Source: Variovorax sp. CF313 (GTDB lineage: Bacteria > Pseudomonadota > Gammaproteobacteria > Burkholderiales > Burkholderiaceae_C). Taken from it: a stretch of DNA of 41,766 bases. The stretch spans positions 1 to 41,766 of the forward strand of contig NZ_AKIW01000170.1 of assembly GCF_000282635.1 (NCBI RefSeq), read 5' to 3'. The notes beneath the pieces were generated by a model, which was not told the DNA's origin, did no database searches, and saw only the letters and a list, made by a program, of their open reading frames with translations. The position numbers and the translations under genes were made by a program. This document shows, in pieces, positions 24,099-33,795 of this stretch; within the stretch, counting starts at the first letter, position 1, and every line of letters begins with the position of its first letter.

Positions 24099-24502
24099 CA
24101 GGGCATGTTCTTCATGTCGTGCATCGAGTGCGGCATCATGTTGGTGTTCATGTGGTACATGACCCACAGCGAACCGGCCAGCGTGATGACCACGAGCACC
24201 AGCGTGAAGATCAGTGCCAGCATGTTCCAGCCGCCTTCGGACTTGGCGTCCATGTGCAGGAAGTACACCATGTGCACCACGATCTGCACCACGGCAAAGG
24301 CCAGGATGACCAGCGCGGTGGTGCCTGGCTTGTCGAAGACCTTGCCCATCACGATCCAGAACGGAATGGCGGTGAGGATCACGGCCAGCACGAAGCCGGT
24401 CATGTAGCCCTTGAAGGTGCTGTGGCTCACCGGGCCGTCGTCGTGGCCGTGGTCGTCATGGCCATGGGCGCCATGGCCGGCGGTTTCGATATGCGCGCTC
24501 AT
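24098..24502 (-). CDS. cyoD: Cytochrome o ubiquinol oxidase subunit IV (CyoD)
   Basis: This 134-residue subunit has three membrane segments (GYMTGFVLAVILTAIPFWIV; TTALVILAFAVVQIVVHMVYFL; MLALIFTLVLVVITLAGSLWV), as expected for CyoD, which helps assemble the CuB site. The N-terminus is His/Asp-rich (HGAHGHDDHGHDD) and the C-terminus is Met/His-rich (YHMNTNMMPHSMHDMKNMP). Both could bind metal; this is inference. ATG 24502 overlaps the cyoC stop by 4 bases. Confidence 0.93.
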   Translation of the reverse strand: MSAHIETAGHGAHGHDDHGHDDGPVSHSTFKGYMTGFVLAVILTAIPFWIVMGKVFDKPGTTALVILAFAVVQIVVHMVYFLHMDAKSEGGWNMLALIFTLVLVVITLAGSLWVMYHMNTNMMPHSMHDMKNMP

Positions 24503-25161
24503 TGCAGCGATCCCATCAGGTACACGAAGGTGAAGACGCCGATCCAGACCACGTCCAGGAAGTGCCAGAACATCGACAGGCACATCAGGCGTCGGCGGTT
24601 GGCGGCGGTGAAGCCGTGCTTGGGCAGCTGGATCATCAGCACGATGAGCCAGACGATGCCGAAGGTCACGTGCAGCCCGTGGGTGCCCACCAGCGCGAAG
24701 AACGACGACAGGAAGGCGCTGCGCTGCGGGCCGGCGCCTTCGTGGATCAGGTGCGCGAACTCGTACAGCTCCAGGCCGATGAAGCCCGCGCCCAGCAGGC
24801 CGGTGATGGCCAGCCAGACCAGCACGCCGCCCATGCGGCGCTGCTGCATCTGGAGCACGGCAAAGCCGTAGGTGATGGACGAGAACAGCAGCAGCGAGGT
24901 GTTGATCGCCACCAGCGGCAGGTCGAACAGGTCGGCGCCCGAGGGGCCGGCCGCGTAGCTGCGGCCCAGCACGCCATACACCGCGAACAGGCAGGCGAAG
25001 ACCAGGCAGTCGCTCATCAGGTAGAGCCAGAACCCGAGCAGCGTGCCGTTCTCGGGGTGGTGGTCTTCGTTGCGGACGTTGAACACCTCGAAGGTGGGCA
25101 CGCTCGAGGCGTTGCCCACGGTGTTCGCGTGGCTGGAGGGGAGGGCGGTACTGTTAGACAT
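24499..25161 (-). CDS. cyoC: Cytochrome o ubiquinol oxidase subunit III (CyoC)
   Basis: This 220-residue subunit III of the heme-copper oxidase has five membrane segments after a polar N-terminus of about 45 residues, consistent with bo3 oxidases. LGFWLYLMSDCLVFACLFA and FALVGTHGLHVTFG are family landmarks. ATG 25161 overlaps the end of cyoB by 8 bases. It is the third gene of the cyoABCD unit. Confidence 0.95.
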   Translation of the reverse strand: MSNSTALPSSHANTVGNASSVPTFEVFNVRNEDHHPENGTLLGFWLYLMSDCLVFACLFAVYGVLGRSYAAGPSGADLFDLPLVAINTSLLLFSSITYGFAVLQMQQRRMGGVLVWLAITGLLGAGFIGLELYEFAHLIHEGAGPQRSAFLSSFFALVGTHGLHVTFGIVWLIVLMIQLPKHGFTAANRRRLMCLSMFWHFLDVVWIGVFTFVYLMGSLQ

Positions 25162-27157
25162 GGGCGGCCAGCAGGCGCGTGCGCGCGTCTTCGGTGCGAA
25201 CGACTTCATCCGCGGGGATGTGGTAGTCGCGCTTGTAGTTGAAGGTATGGATGATCACGGCGGCGAGCATGGAGAAGAAGCCGATGCCGGCCACGAGCCA
25301 CATCTGCCAGATCAGAGCGAAGCCGCACAGCGCGGCCAGCGCGGCGATGATGAAGCCGGCGGCCGTGTTCTTGGGCATGTGGATCGGGCTGAAGCCTTCC
25401 ACCGGACGCTCGTAGCCGCGGGCCTTCATGTCGGACCAGGCGTCGTTGTCATGGATGCGCGGCGTGAAGGCGAAGTTGTAGGCCGGCGGCGGCGACGAGG
25501 TCGACCACTCCAGCGTGCGGCCGTTCCACGGGTCGCCCGTGGTGTCGCGCAGCGACTCGCGGCGGATGTAGCTCACCACCAGCTGGATGATGAACGAGCC
25601 GATGCCCAGCGCGATCAGCACGGCGCCGAAGGCAGCAACCTGGAACCAGATCTGCAGCGACATGTCCTGGAAGTGGTTCATGCGGCGCGTGACGCCCATC
25701 AGGCCCAGGATGTACAGCGGCATGAAGGCGAACCAGAAGCCGACGATCCAGAACCAGAACGAGCACTTGCCCCAGAACGGATCGAGCTTGTAGCCGAAGG
25801 CCTTCGGGAACCAGTAGGTGATGCCGGCCAGCATGCCGAACAGCACGCCGCCGATGATCACGTTGTGGAAGTGGGCGATCAGGAACAGGCTGTTGTGCAG
25901 CACGAAGTCGGCCGGGGGAACGGCCAGCAGCACGCCGGTCATGCCGCCGATCACGAAGGTGATCATGAAGCCGATGGTCCACAGCATGGGCAGCTCGAAG
26001 CGGATGCGGCCGCGGTACATGGTGAAGAGCCAGTTGAAGATCTTCGCCCCTGTCGGGATCGAGATGATCATCGTCGTGATGCCGAAGAACGAATTCACGC
26101 TGGCGCCGGAGCCCATGGTGAAGAAGTGGTGCAGCCACACGAGGTACGACAGGATGGTGATCACGACCGTGGCGTACACCATCGAGGCGTAGCCGAAGAG
26201 GCGCTTGCCGGAGAAGGTGGAGACCACTTCCGAGAAGATGCCGAAGGCCGGCAGGATCAGGATGTACACCTCGGGGTGGCCCCAGATCCAGATCAGGTTC
26301 ACGTACATCATGGCGTTGCCGCCGAGGTCGTTCGTGAAGAAGTTGGTGCCTGCGTAGCGGTCGAGCGACAGCAGGGCCAGCACGGCGGTCAGCACCGGGA
26401 AGGCGGCGACGATCAGCACGTTGGTGCACAGGGCGGTCCAGGTGAAGACGGGCATCTTCATCATGGTCATGCCGGGCGCGCGCATCTTCACGATGGTGGC
26501 CAGCAGGTTCACGCCGGACAGCAATGTGCCCACCCCCGCTATCTGCAACGACCAGATGTAGTAGTCGACCCCCACGTCGGGACTGAACAGGATGCCAGAC
26601 AGCGGCGGATAGGCCAGCCAGCCGGTCTTGGCGAACTCGCCGACGAACAGCGACGCCATCACGAGGCCGGCGCCGAAGGTGGTCATCCAGAAGCTGAAGT
26701 TGTTCAGGAACGGGAAGGCCACGTCGCGCGCGCCGATCTGCAGCGGCACCACGAAGTTCATGAGGCCCGTGACCAGCGGCATCGCCACGAAGAAGATCAT
26801 GATCACGCCGTGGGCGGTGAAGACCTGGTCGTAGTGGTGCGGCGGCAGGAAGCCGGCGTTGTCGCCGAAGGCCATCGCCTGCTGGGCCCGCATCATCAGG
26901 GCGTCGGCGAAGCCGCGAAGCAGCATCACCAGGCCCAGGATGATGTACATGATGCCGATCTTCTTGTGGTCGATGCTGGTGATCCAGTCGCGCCACAGCA
27001 TGCCCCACAGCTTGAAGTAGGTCAGCGCGCCCAGCACGGCGATGCCGCCCAGCACCACGCCCGCGAAGGTCGCGAGCAGGATGGGTTCGTGGAAGGGAAT
27101 CGCCTCCCAGGAGAGGCGGCCGAAGACGAGCTTCGTCAGGTCTAGGTTCTGCAACAT
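25154..27157 (-). CDS. cyoB: Cytochrome o ubiquinol oxidase subunit I (CyoB)
   Basis: This is the catalytic subunit that oxidises ubiquinol, reduces oxygen to water and pumps protons. The 667-residue protein aligns with E. coli CyoB along its length: RGFADALMMR and PPHHYDQ hold the quinol-site Arg, Asp, His and Gln; WGHPEVYILILPAFG holds the CuB His and cross-linked Tyr; WLHHFFTMGSG gives two CuB His; and HFHNVIIGGV gives the heme ligands. The gene follows cyoA by one base and overlaps cyoC. Whether the binuclear heme is O or A cannot be read from the sequence, and cyoE is not in the operon. Confidence 0.97.
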   Translation of the reverse strand: MLQNLDLTKLVFGRLSWEAIPFHEPILLATFAGVVLGGIAVLGALTYFKLWGMLWRDWITSIDHKKIGIMYIILGLVMLLRGFADALMMRAQQAMAFGDNAGFLPPHHYDQVFTAHGVIMIFFVAMPLVTGLMNFVVPLQIGARDVAFPFLNNFSFWMTTFGAGLVMASLFVGEFAKTGWLAYPPLSGILFSPDVGVDYYIWSLQIAGVGTLLSGVNLLATIVKMRAPGMTMMKMPVFTWTALCTNVLIVAAFPVLTAVLALLSLDRYAGTNFFTNDLGGNAMMYVNLIWIWGHPEVYILILPAFGIFSEVVSTFSGKRLFGYASMVYATVVITILSYLVWLHHFFTMGSGASVNSFFGITTMIISIPTGAKIFNWLFTMYRGRIRFELPMLWTIGFMITFVIGGMTGVLLAVPPADFVLHNSLFLIAHFHNVIIGGVLFGMLAGITYWFPKAFGYKLDPFWGKCSFWFWIVGFWFAFMPLYILGLMGVTRRMNHFQDMSLQIWFQVAAFGAVLIALGIGSFIIQLVVSYIRRESLRDTTGDPWNGRTLEWSTSSPPPAYNFAFTPRIHDNDAWSDMKARGYERPVEGFSPIHMPKNTAAGFIIAALAALCGFALIWQMWLVAGIGFFSMLAAVIIHTFNYKRDYHIPADEVVRTEDARTRLLAAHV

Positions 27158-27158
27158 C

Positions 27159-28187
27159 TTATTCTTCGGTGGTGCACATCGCGGTGACGTACTTGCGCTT
27201 GGGCGAATCGAGGGAGTCGGCCTGCCAGGCCTGCTTGGTGGCGACGTTGAAGGCGCCGGGCTTGCCCAGGCCGCCGTCGGCGTCGATGGCCATCATTTCC
27301 TTCATGCACATCTTGCTGCGGTCGACGCACAGGTTGAGGATGGCGTCGTACAGCGCGGGGTCCACCGACGCGTAGTGGCGCACGGGCTCGCGTTCGCTCG
27401 GCACTTCGAGCTTCTTCTGGTAGAGCTCGCGCGTGAGTTCGCCGTCCTTGCCGGCCTTGACCTTCTGCACCCACTGGTCGAAGTCGCCGTTGCTCAGGCC
27501 GTGGAACTTGAAGCGCATGCCCGAGAAGCCGGCGCCGCTGTAGTTGGCGGAGAAGCCTTCGAACTCGCCCGGCTTGTTGATCACCGCGTGCAGCTTGGTC
27601 TCCATGCCCGGCATGGCGTAGATCTGGCCGGCCAGCGCGGGGATGAAGAACGAGTTCATGACCGAGGAGGCCGTGATCTTGAAGCTGATCGGGCGGTCCA
27701 CCGGGGCGGCCAGCTCGTTCACCGTGGCGATGCCCTGCTCGGGGTAGATGAAGAGCCACTTCCAGTCGAGGGCCACCACTTCGACCACCAGCGGCTTGGC
27801 TTCGGCCGGGATTGCGCGTTGCGCGTCGAGGCGGCGCAGCGGCTGGTAGGGGTCGAGCGTGTGGGTGCTGATCCAGGTGATGGCGCCCAGCGCGATGATG
27901 ATGAGCAGCGGCGCCGCCCAGATCGCCAGTTCGAGCTGGGTCGAGTGGTCCCAGTCGGGGCTGTAGGTGGCCTCCTTGTTCGACTGGCGGTAGCGCCAGG
28001 CAAAGAAGACGGTCAGGGCGATCACCGGGATGATGATGATCAGCATCAGCACGGTGGAGACGACGATGAGGCGTCCCTGCTGATTGGCGATGTCGCCGGA
28101 GGGGTTCATCAACACCGTGTTGCAGCCCGCCAGGAGCATGGCGGAAAGCAGCAGGAGTGATCGGCGAAGGTTCTTGAGGATGTGCAT
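27159..28187 (-). CDS. cyoA: Cytochrome o ubiquinol oxidase subunit II (CyoA)
   Basis: The 342-residue lipoprotein starts MHILKNLRR and has a lipobox LAGC with Cys22. Two membrane segments (about 37-60 and 81-100) and a periplasmic cupredoxin domain follow. The cupredoxin fold has no CuA ligands, as in quinol and not cytochrome c oxidases (see ALAGQIYAMPGMETKLH). ATG 28187 is chosen because it begins the signal peptide; an upstream in-frame TTG at 28232 would add a poor N-terminus. It is the first gene of the cyoABCD-SURF1-regBA unit. Confidence 0.95.
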   Translation of the reverse strand: MHILKNLRRSLLLLSAMLLAGCNTVLMNPSGDIANQQGRLIVVSTVLMLIIIIPVIALTVFFAWRYRQSNKEATYSPDWDHSTQLELAIWAAPLLIIIALGAITWISTHTLDPYQPLRRLDAQRAIPAEAKPLVVEVVALDWKWLFIYPEQGIATVNELAAPVDRPISFKITASSVMNSFFIPALAGQIYAMPGMETKLHAVINKPGEFEGFSANYSGAGFSGMRFKFHGLSNGDFDQWVQKVKAGKDGELTRELYQKKLEVPSEREPVRHYASVDPALYDAILNLCVDRSKMCMKEMMAIDADGGLGKPGAFNVATKQAWQADSLDSPKRKYVTAMCTTEE

Positions 28188-28365
28188 GCCGGGGGAAAAG
28201 AGGTGCAGGGGCGACGCAAAAAGACCCCACAATCTACGCTCGAAGACGGGTTTCGCCTATTGGACGTTTTGTCCTATGGCGGTAAATGTGTTTCGGTGCG
28301 ACGCTCTAGGTTCTCCATGGTCTTTTGTGTCGCGTCCAGGCGTGACACCTGAATTACAGCAAGCA
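28188..28365. promoter_or_regulatory. Divergent region between cyoA and an MFS gene
   Basis: These 178 bp must hold the promoters of the cyo operon and of the divergent transporter. Seen here are a direct repeat, CCTAT at 28256-28260 and 28273-28277, and a short inverted repeat GGAC/GTCC (28262-28274). I find no convincing -35/-10 pair and no clear RegA or FNR site. Confidence 0.4.
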
Positions 28366-29706
28366 ATGACGACGTCCAGCATCAGTCCGCAAGGCGCACA
28401 GCCGCTGCCGAACTCGCCCGAGCACGGCGGCGCCCGGCAGGGCGACGACCACTCGCACATCGCCCCCGGCGAGATCGCGGTCGGCGTGATCATCGGCCGC
28501 GCCTCCGAATATTTCGACTTCTTCGTCTACGGCATCGCCTCGGTGCTGGTGTTCCCGGCGGTCTTCTTCCCCTTCGAGCAACACCTCGAAGGTGTTCTGT
28601 ACTCGTTCCTGATCTTCTCCTTCGCCTTCATCGCGCGTCCGTTCGGAACTGTCATCTCGATGATGATCCAGCGACGTTTCGGGCGCGAGGCCAAGCTCAC
28701 GCTGGCGCTTTTCGTGCTGGGCACCTCCACCGCCGGCATCGCCTTCCTTCCGGGCTACGCGAGCCTCGGCTTCACGGCCATCGTGCTGCTGTCGGTGTTC
28801 CGCTTCGGCCAGGGCCTGGCGCTGGGCGGCTCGTGGGACGGCCTGCCTTCGCTGCTGGCGCTGAATGCGCCCGCCAACCGCCGCGGCTGGTATGCCATGC
28901 TGGGCCAGCTGGGTGCGCCCATCGGCTTCTTCATTGCCAGCGCGCTGTTCGCCTACCTGTATTCGAGCCTGCCATCCGAGGACTTCCTCGACTGGGGCTG
29001 GCGCTATTCCTTCTACGTGGCCTTCGCGATCAACGTGGTGGCGCTGTTCGCGCGCCTGCGCCTGGTGGCCACCGACGAATACTCGCGCCTGCTCGAGGAA
29101 CGCGAACTGGAGCCCACCAGCGTGACTGAGCTGGTCCGCTCGCAGGGCGCCAACCTGCTGATCGGCGCCTTCGCCGCGCTGGCCAGCTATGCGCTGTTCC
29201 ACCTGATCACCGTGTTCCCGCTGTCGTGGATCACGCTGTACTCCGACCAGTCGGTCAGCGAATTCCTGGTCGTGCAGATGATCGGCGCGGTGCTGGCCGC
29301 AGCCGGCATCGTGGCCTCGGGCCTGCTGGCCGACCGCATCGGCCGCCGCTTCACTCTGGGCGGCCTGGCCGCCGTGATTGCCGCGTTCAGTGGCTTCGCC
29401 CCCACGCTGCTCGACGGCGGCCGTCTCGGCCAGGACATCTTCATCCTGGTGGGCTTCGTGATCCTGGGCCTGTCGTACGGCCAGGCGGCCGGCGCCGTGA
29501 CCTCGAACTTCGCGCCCAAGTACCGCTACGTCGGCGCGGCCCTGACGGCCGACCTGGCCTGGCTGATCGGCGCGGCGTTCGCGCCGCTGGTCGCGCTGGG
29601 CCTGTCGGCCCACTTCGGCCTGGCGTACGTCAGCGTCTACCTGCTGTCGGGCGCGGTCGCCACGCTGGCCGCGCTGGGGCTGAACCGGGCGCTGGCGCGC
29701 GACTGA
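28366..29706 (+). CDS. MFS transporter, metabolite:H+ symporter (MHS) type
   Basis: The 446-residue inner-membrane protein has 12 predicted membrane segments. Its start (GVIIGRASEYFDFFVYGIAS) and RPFGTVISMMIQRRFGREAKL match the MHS family, which imports organic acids, shikimate, betaine or related solutes with protons. ADRIGRRFTLGG is the repeated MFS loop motif. ATG 28366 is chosen since upstream codons run back through the cyo divergent region. The substrate is unknown. A strong terminator follows. Confidence 0.87.
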   Translation: MTTSSISPQGAQPLPNSPEHGGARQGDDHSHIAPGEIAVGVIIGRASEYFDFFVYGIASVLVFPAVFFPFEQHLEGVLYSFLIFSFAFIARPFGTVISMMIQRRFGREAKLTLALFVLGTSTAGIAFLPGYASLGFTAIVLLSVFRFGQGLALGGSWDGLPSLLALNAPANRRGWYAMLGQLGAPIGFFIASALFAYLYSSLPSEDFLDWGWRYSFYVAFAINVVALFARLRLVATDEYSRLLEERELEPTSVTELVRSQGANLLIGAFAALASYALFHLITVFPLSWITLYSDQSVSEFLVVQMIGAVLAAAGIVASGLLADRIGRRFTLGGLAAVIAAFSGFAPTLLDGGRLGQDIFILVGFVILGLSYGQAAGAVTSNFAPKYRYVGAALTADLAWLIGAAFAPLVALGLSAHFGLAYVSVYLLSGAVATLAALGLNRALARD

Positions 29707-29731
29707 CCGGCTGCGCAGCCATTTCTTCCGT

Positions 29732-29755
29732 AAGGGGCCGTTTCGGCCCCTTTTT
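29732..29755 (+). terminator. Rho-independent terminator after the MFS gene
   Basis: GGGGCCG (29734-29740) and CGGCCCC (29744-29750) pair across TTT, and TTTTT follows. Two A-T pairs extend the stem. It ends 15 bp before the HAD phosphatase start, so that gene needs a promoter within or very near this element, or relies on read-through. Confidence 0.92.
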
Positions 29756-29770
29756 CATTAGGATGCCCCG

Positions 29771-30460
29771 ATGTTCGCTGCCGCAATTTTCGACATGGAT
29801 GGGCTGCTGATCGATTCGGAGCGCCCCATCATGGCCGCCTGGATCGAGGCTGCCCGCACGCTCGGCATCGAGCTTTCGCATAGCGAGTACCTGCAGGTCG
29901 TGGGGTTGGCCACCTCCGAGTCCGAACGCATCCTCGCATCGCTGCTCGGCGGCGCGGACGCCTACCGCCACGCCATCGGCCACGTGCGCCAGCGGCTGCA
30001 GCTGGCGCGCTCCGACGGCACGCCGCTGTTTCCCATCAAGCCCGGTGCGGGCGAATTCCTGGCGGCGCTGCGCGAACGCGGCACGCGCTGCGCCGTGGCC
30101 TCGTCGTCGACCAGCGGGCAGATCCAGGCCTGCCTCGGCAGTCTCGGCGTGCTTCATCACTTCGAGGCTTTCGCGGGCGGCGACGAGGTGGCGCGCGCCA
30201 AGCCCGATCCGGCGCTCTACCTGCTCGCAGCCGGGCGGCTGGGCGTGGACCCCGCGGACTGCATCGCCTTCGAGGACAGCGAGAACGGCGCCAAGGCGGC
30301 GCTGGCCGCGGGCATGCGCGTGGTGGTGGTGCCCGATCTCAAGCAGCCGCCCGAACCCATCCTCGAGCGGGCATTCCACGTACTCGGCTCGCTGCACGAC
30401 GCGTTGGCACATCTGCCGCGCTGGTTTCCTTCGCCGGCGGAAAAGCAGCAGCCCGCGTGA
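29771..30460 (+). CDS. HAD superfamily phosphatase (beta-phosphoglucomutase-like)
   Basis: This 229-residue hydrolase has the nucleophile motif FDMDGLLIDSE with Asp8 and Asp10, motif II in ASSST, Lys in RAKPDP and motif III in FEDSENGAKAA. The alpha-helical cap (about 16-90) puts it in subfamily I with phosphoglycolate phosphatase and beta-phosphoglucomutase relatives. These act on small phosphorylated metabolites or sugars; the substrate is not predictable. Its end is 10 bp from the convergent oxygenase gene. Confidence 0.9.
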   Translation: MFAAAIFDMDGLLIDSERPIMAAWIEAARTLGIELSHSEYLQVVGLATSESERILASLLGGADAYRHAIGHVRQRLQLARSDGTPLFPIKPGAGEFLAALRERGTRCAVASSSTSGQIQACLGSLGVLHHFEAFAGGDEVARAKPDPALYLLAAGRLGVDPADCIAFEDSENGAKAALAAGMRVVVVPDLKQPPEPILERAFHVLGSLHDALAHLPRWFPSPAEKQQPA

Positions 30461-30470
30461 CAGGGTCTGT

Positions 30471-31468
30471 TCAGAGCACTTCGTCGCGCAGCTGCGGGAA
30501 CACCTTCGACACTTTTGCGAGCAGGTAGTCGCCGTAGCGGCCGTTGAAGGCGTGCACGTTGGCGCGGTCCCAGCGCTCGGCGCTGTCGTCGCGTGCCTCG
30601 GCGCCGGCGAGCCCTTCGATGCGCTGCACGCGGGCCTCGAAATTCGGATCGAAGAACAGCGGGAACGACAGCCGGTCGCGGCCCGAGGTGTTGCGCTTCA
30701 CGCGGTGCGGCGTCGACTTGTAGAGCCCGCCGGTCATGCGGTCGAGCATGTCGCCGATGTTGCAGACGAACGAGCCGGGAATCGGCGGCGCGTCGATCCA
30801 TCCGTCCGGCGTGTGCACGGCGAGGCCGCCCACGGTGTCCTGGTGCAGGATGGTGAGCAGCCCGTAGTCGGTGTGCTCGCCCACGCCCCATTGCACGTCG
30901 AGGCCTTCGGGCACTGGCTGCGAGGGGTAGTTGAAGAGGCGGAACAGGATCAGCGGGTCGGCCGTGTAGCGTTCGGCGAAGTAGCTCCCGGGCAGGCCCA
31001 GGCTCAGCGCGATGCCTTCCATCAGCCGGTGGCCGAGTTGCGTGACGGCGGCCATGTAGTCGAGGATGGTCTCGCGCAAGCCCGGCACATCGGGAAACAG
31101 ATTGGGCCCGTGCACCGGCGTCTTCGCCTGCACCAGCGGATGCGTGGCGGGCAGCTCGGTGCCGAGGTAGAGCCCTTCCTTCCAGTCGGGCCGGCCGGAG
31201 GTCAGCTCGCCGCCGAGCGGAAAGTAGCCGCGCCACGCGCGCCCGCCCAAGGCCATGCGCCACCGCATCTTGGTTTCCTCGGGCAGGTCGAAGAAGCGGT
31301 GGCTCAGGTCTTCGAGCCGCTTCACGAGCGCCGCGTCGACGCCGTGGCCCGTCGCGTAGAAGAAGCCGTGCGCGCGGCAGGCCGCGCCGATCTGCGCGGC
31401 GACTGCGTCGCGCCCGGCTGTGCCCGCCACGAGGGGCGCGACGTCGATGAGGGGGAGGGCGGTGTCGG

Positions 31469-31472
<4 letters not shown>
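30471..31472 (-). CDS. 2-oxoglutarate/Fe(II) oxygenase, isopenicillin N synthase-like
   Basis: The 333-residue enzyme has the N-terminal non-heme dioxygenase domain (DVAPLVAG, AHGFFYATGHG) and the double-stranded beta-helix core. Iron ligands His200 and Asp202 lie in GEHTDYG and His256 in STPHRV; Arg267 and Ser269 in RDRLSFPLFFDPN would bind the 2-oxoglutarate carboxylate. The start overlaps the stop of an amino-acid ABC ATPase by 4 bases, making it the last gene of that operon. This suggests it works on the imported compound, possibly by hydroxylation. Family members vary widely, so the product is not assigned. Confidence 0.9.
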
Positions 31473-32208
<736 letters not shown>

Positions 32209-32212
<4 letters not shown>

Positions 32213-32919
32213 GCGGACACCTTGGGTGCAACGGTGGACATGCCGCGGCGCGCAAGCCGGCGTTCCAGCCAGTAGGCGAAGCGCGACAGGCCGAAGCAGA
32301 GAATGAAATACGTGCCGCCCAGGATCAGGTAGATCTGCGCGGGCTTGGTGAACACCTGCGTGTTGATCTGCGTCGCGATGAACGACACCTCGGCCAGCCC
32401 GATGATGTAGCCCAGCGAGGTTTCCTTGATGGTCGAGACGAACTGGTTCACCAGCGAGGGCAGCATGCTGCGCAGCGCCTGCGGCAGCACCACGAGGCGC
32501 ATCGCGCGGCCGTAGCCCAGGCCCAGCGCGCGGGCGGTTTCCATCTGCCCGCGGGGCAGGCCCTGGATGCCGGCGCGCACGATCTCCGCGAGGTAGGCGG
32601 CGTCGAATATCACCAGCGCGATCAGCATGGTGGTGAACTGGTCGGTCTTCACGCCCGTGACGCTCGGCAGGAAGAAGTAGGCCCAGAAGATCACCATCAG
32701 CAGCGGCAGGCCGCGCACCACGAACACGAAGCCCGTGACCGGCCAGCGCAGCCAGCGCCACGGACTGACGCGCGCGAGGCCGAGCACGATGCCCAATGGC
32801 AAGGCGAGTACGAGCCCGCAGGAGGCCAGCAGCAGCGTGAGCACCAGTCCGCCGAGCGGGCCATTCGGGTACTGCCCGATGAGGAAGTAGACCCAATAGT
32901 CGTTGATGATCTGCAGCAT
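32209..32919 (-). CDS. Amino-acid ABC transporter permease 2 (HisM/GlnP-like)
   Basis: This 236-residue inner-membrane permease has about five membrane segments. It has the ATPase-docking loop of the family (EIVRAGIQGLPRGQMETARALGLGYGRAMRLVVLPQA). It is the second of two permease genes, 12 bp downstream of the first. A large N-terminal stretch (GGLVLTLLLASCGLVLALPLG) matches polar amino-acid importers. The two permeases probably form a heterodimer. Confidence 0.93.
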
Positions 32920-32931
32920 CGCCCGGCGTCC

Positions 32932-33627
32932 TCAGATCGTGCGCACCGGATACCGGTGGTGGTACCACGTCGCCAGCCCCGTGATCGCCAGCGACACCGT
33001 CAGGTACGCCGCGCTCGCGAACGCGAAGGACTCGAAGCTGCGGAAGGTCGCGCTCTCGACCTGGCCGGCCTGGTACATCAGCTCGGCCACGCCGATCACG
33101 GTGGCGATGGAGGTGTTCTTCCAGAGGCTCAGCGTCTGCGAGATCAGCGGCGGGACAGTCACGCGCAGCGCCTGCGGCAGCACCACGCCGCGCATGGTGG
33201 CGAGGTAGCTGAAGCCCATCGCGCGGCCGGCCTCGAACTGCACCGTGGGGATCGCGCGGATGCCGCTGCGGATGTCCTCGGCCATGAAGGCCGCCGTGTA
33301 CAGCGACAGCGCGATCACCGCGCTGTAGGCCTCGATGTGCCCCGCGTAGAGCCATTGCTTGATGCCTTCGGGCAGCAGCTCGGGCGCGCCGAAGTACCAG
33401 AACAGCATGTGCGCGAGCAGCGGGATGTTGCGGATCGACTCGACGTACGCGAAGCCGAGCCAGCGCAGCGGTGCGAAGGGCGAAAGGCGCAGCAGCGCGA
33501 CCACCAGCGCGAGGGGCAGCGCCAGCACCAGCGCGGCCGCGAGCAGCTGCAGCGACAGCAGCAGGCCCGCGACCAGCATGTCGTGGTACTTGCCGGTGAG
33601 CAGCAAGGAATAGTCGAACAGGGGCAT
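32932..33627 (-). CDS. Amino-acid ABC transporter permease 1 (HisQ/GlnP-like)
   Basis: The 231-residue inner-membrane permease starts at ATG 33627 (MPLFDYSLLLTGKYHDMLVAG). An earlier in-frame start would lie inside an intergenic repeat. It has the docking loop EDIRSGIRAIPTVQFEAGRAMGFSYLATMR and about five membrane segments, as in the GltJ/HisQ type. It is separated from the binding-protein gene by 168 bp that contain a hairpin repeat, so its transcript level may differ from that of the binding protein. Confidence 0.92.
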   Translation of the reverse strand: MPLFDYSLLLTGKYHDMLVAGLLLSLQLLAAALVLALPLALVVALLRLSPFAPLRWLGFAYVESIRNIPLLAHMLFWYFGAPELLPEGIKQWLYAGHIEAYSAVIALSLYTAAFMAEDIRSGIRAIPTVQFEAGRAMGFSYLATMRGVVLPQALRVTVPPLISQTLSLWKNTSIATVIGVAELMYQAGQVESATFRSFESFAFASAAYLTVSLAITGLATWYHHRYPVRTI

Positions 33628-33663
33628 GGGGGGCGACAGTATCACTGCCGCAGGGGGTCTTGG

Positions 33664-33777
33664 CTCCCTCCCCCGCTGGGGGAGGGTTGGGGTGGGGGTG
33701 CGGCGGAGGTCGATCCACCGAGGCCTATGCAAAGGCCGTCAGCCCCTATCCCGGCCTTCCCCCAGCGGGGGAAGGAG
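33664..33777. repeat. Hairpin repeat with inverted ends, copy in the amino-acid ABC operon
   Basis: The left end has CCTCCCCC-GCT-GGGGGAGG and the right end CCTTCCCCC-AGC-GGGGGAAGG, each a strong hairpin; the two ends are also inverted copies of each other over about 30 bp. The centre (GCAAAGGCCG..AGCCCC.ATCCC) is shared with 37733-37844. This resembles a short non-autonomous mobile or REP-like element. It lies between the binding-protein gene and the first permease gene. Confidence 0.78.
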
Positions 33778-33795
33778 AAAGACCGGGGGCCGGGC

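Noticed and set aside
25043..27145. A 700-codon plus-strand open frame opposite cyoB
   Set aside because: Low-complexity His/Gln/Glu-rich translation opposite a gene matching E. coli CyoB along its length.
25154..28187. aa3-type cytochrome c oxidase
   Set aside because: Subunit II lacks the CuA ligands and subunit I has the quinol-site residues, so it is a quinol oxidase.
33664..33777. Insertion sequence with transposase
   Set aside because: The element is about 114 bp with inverted ends but has no coding capacity; called a repeat or MITE-like element only.
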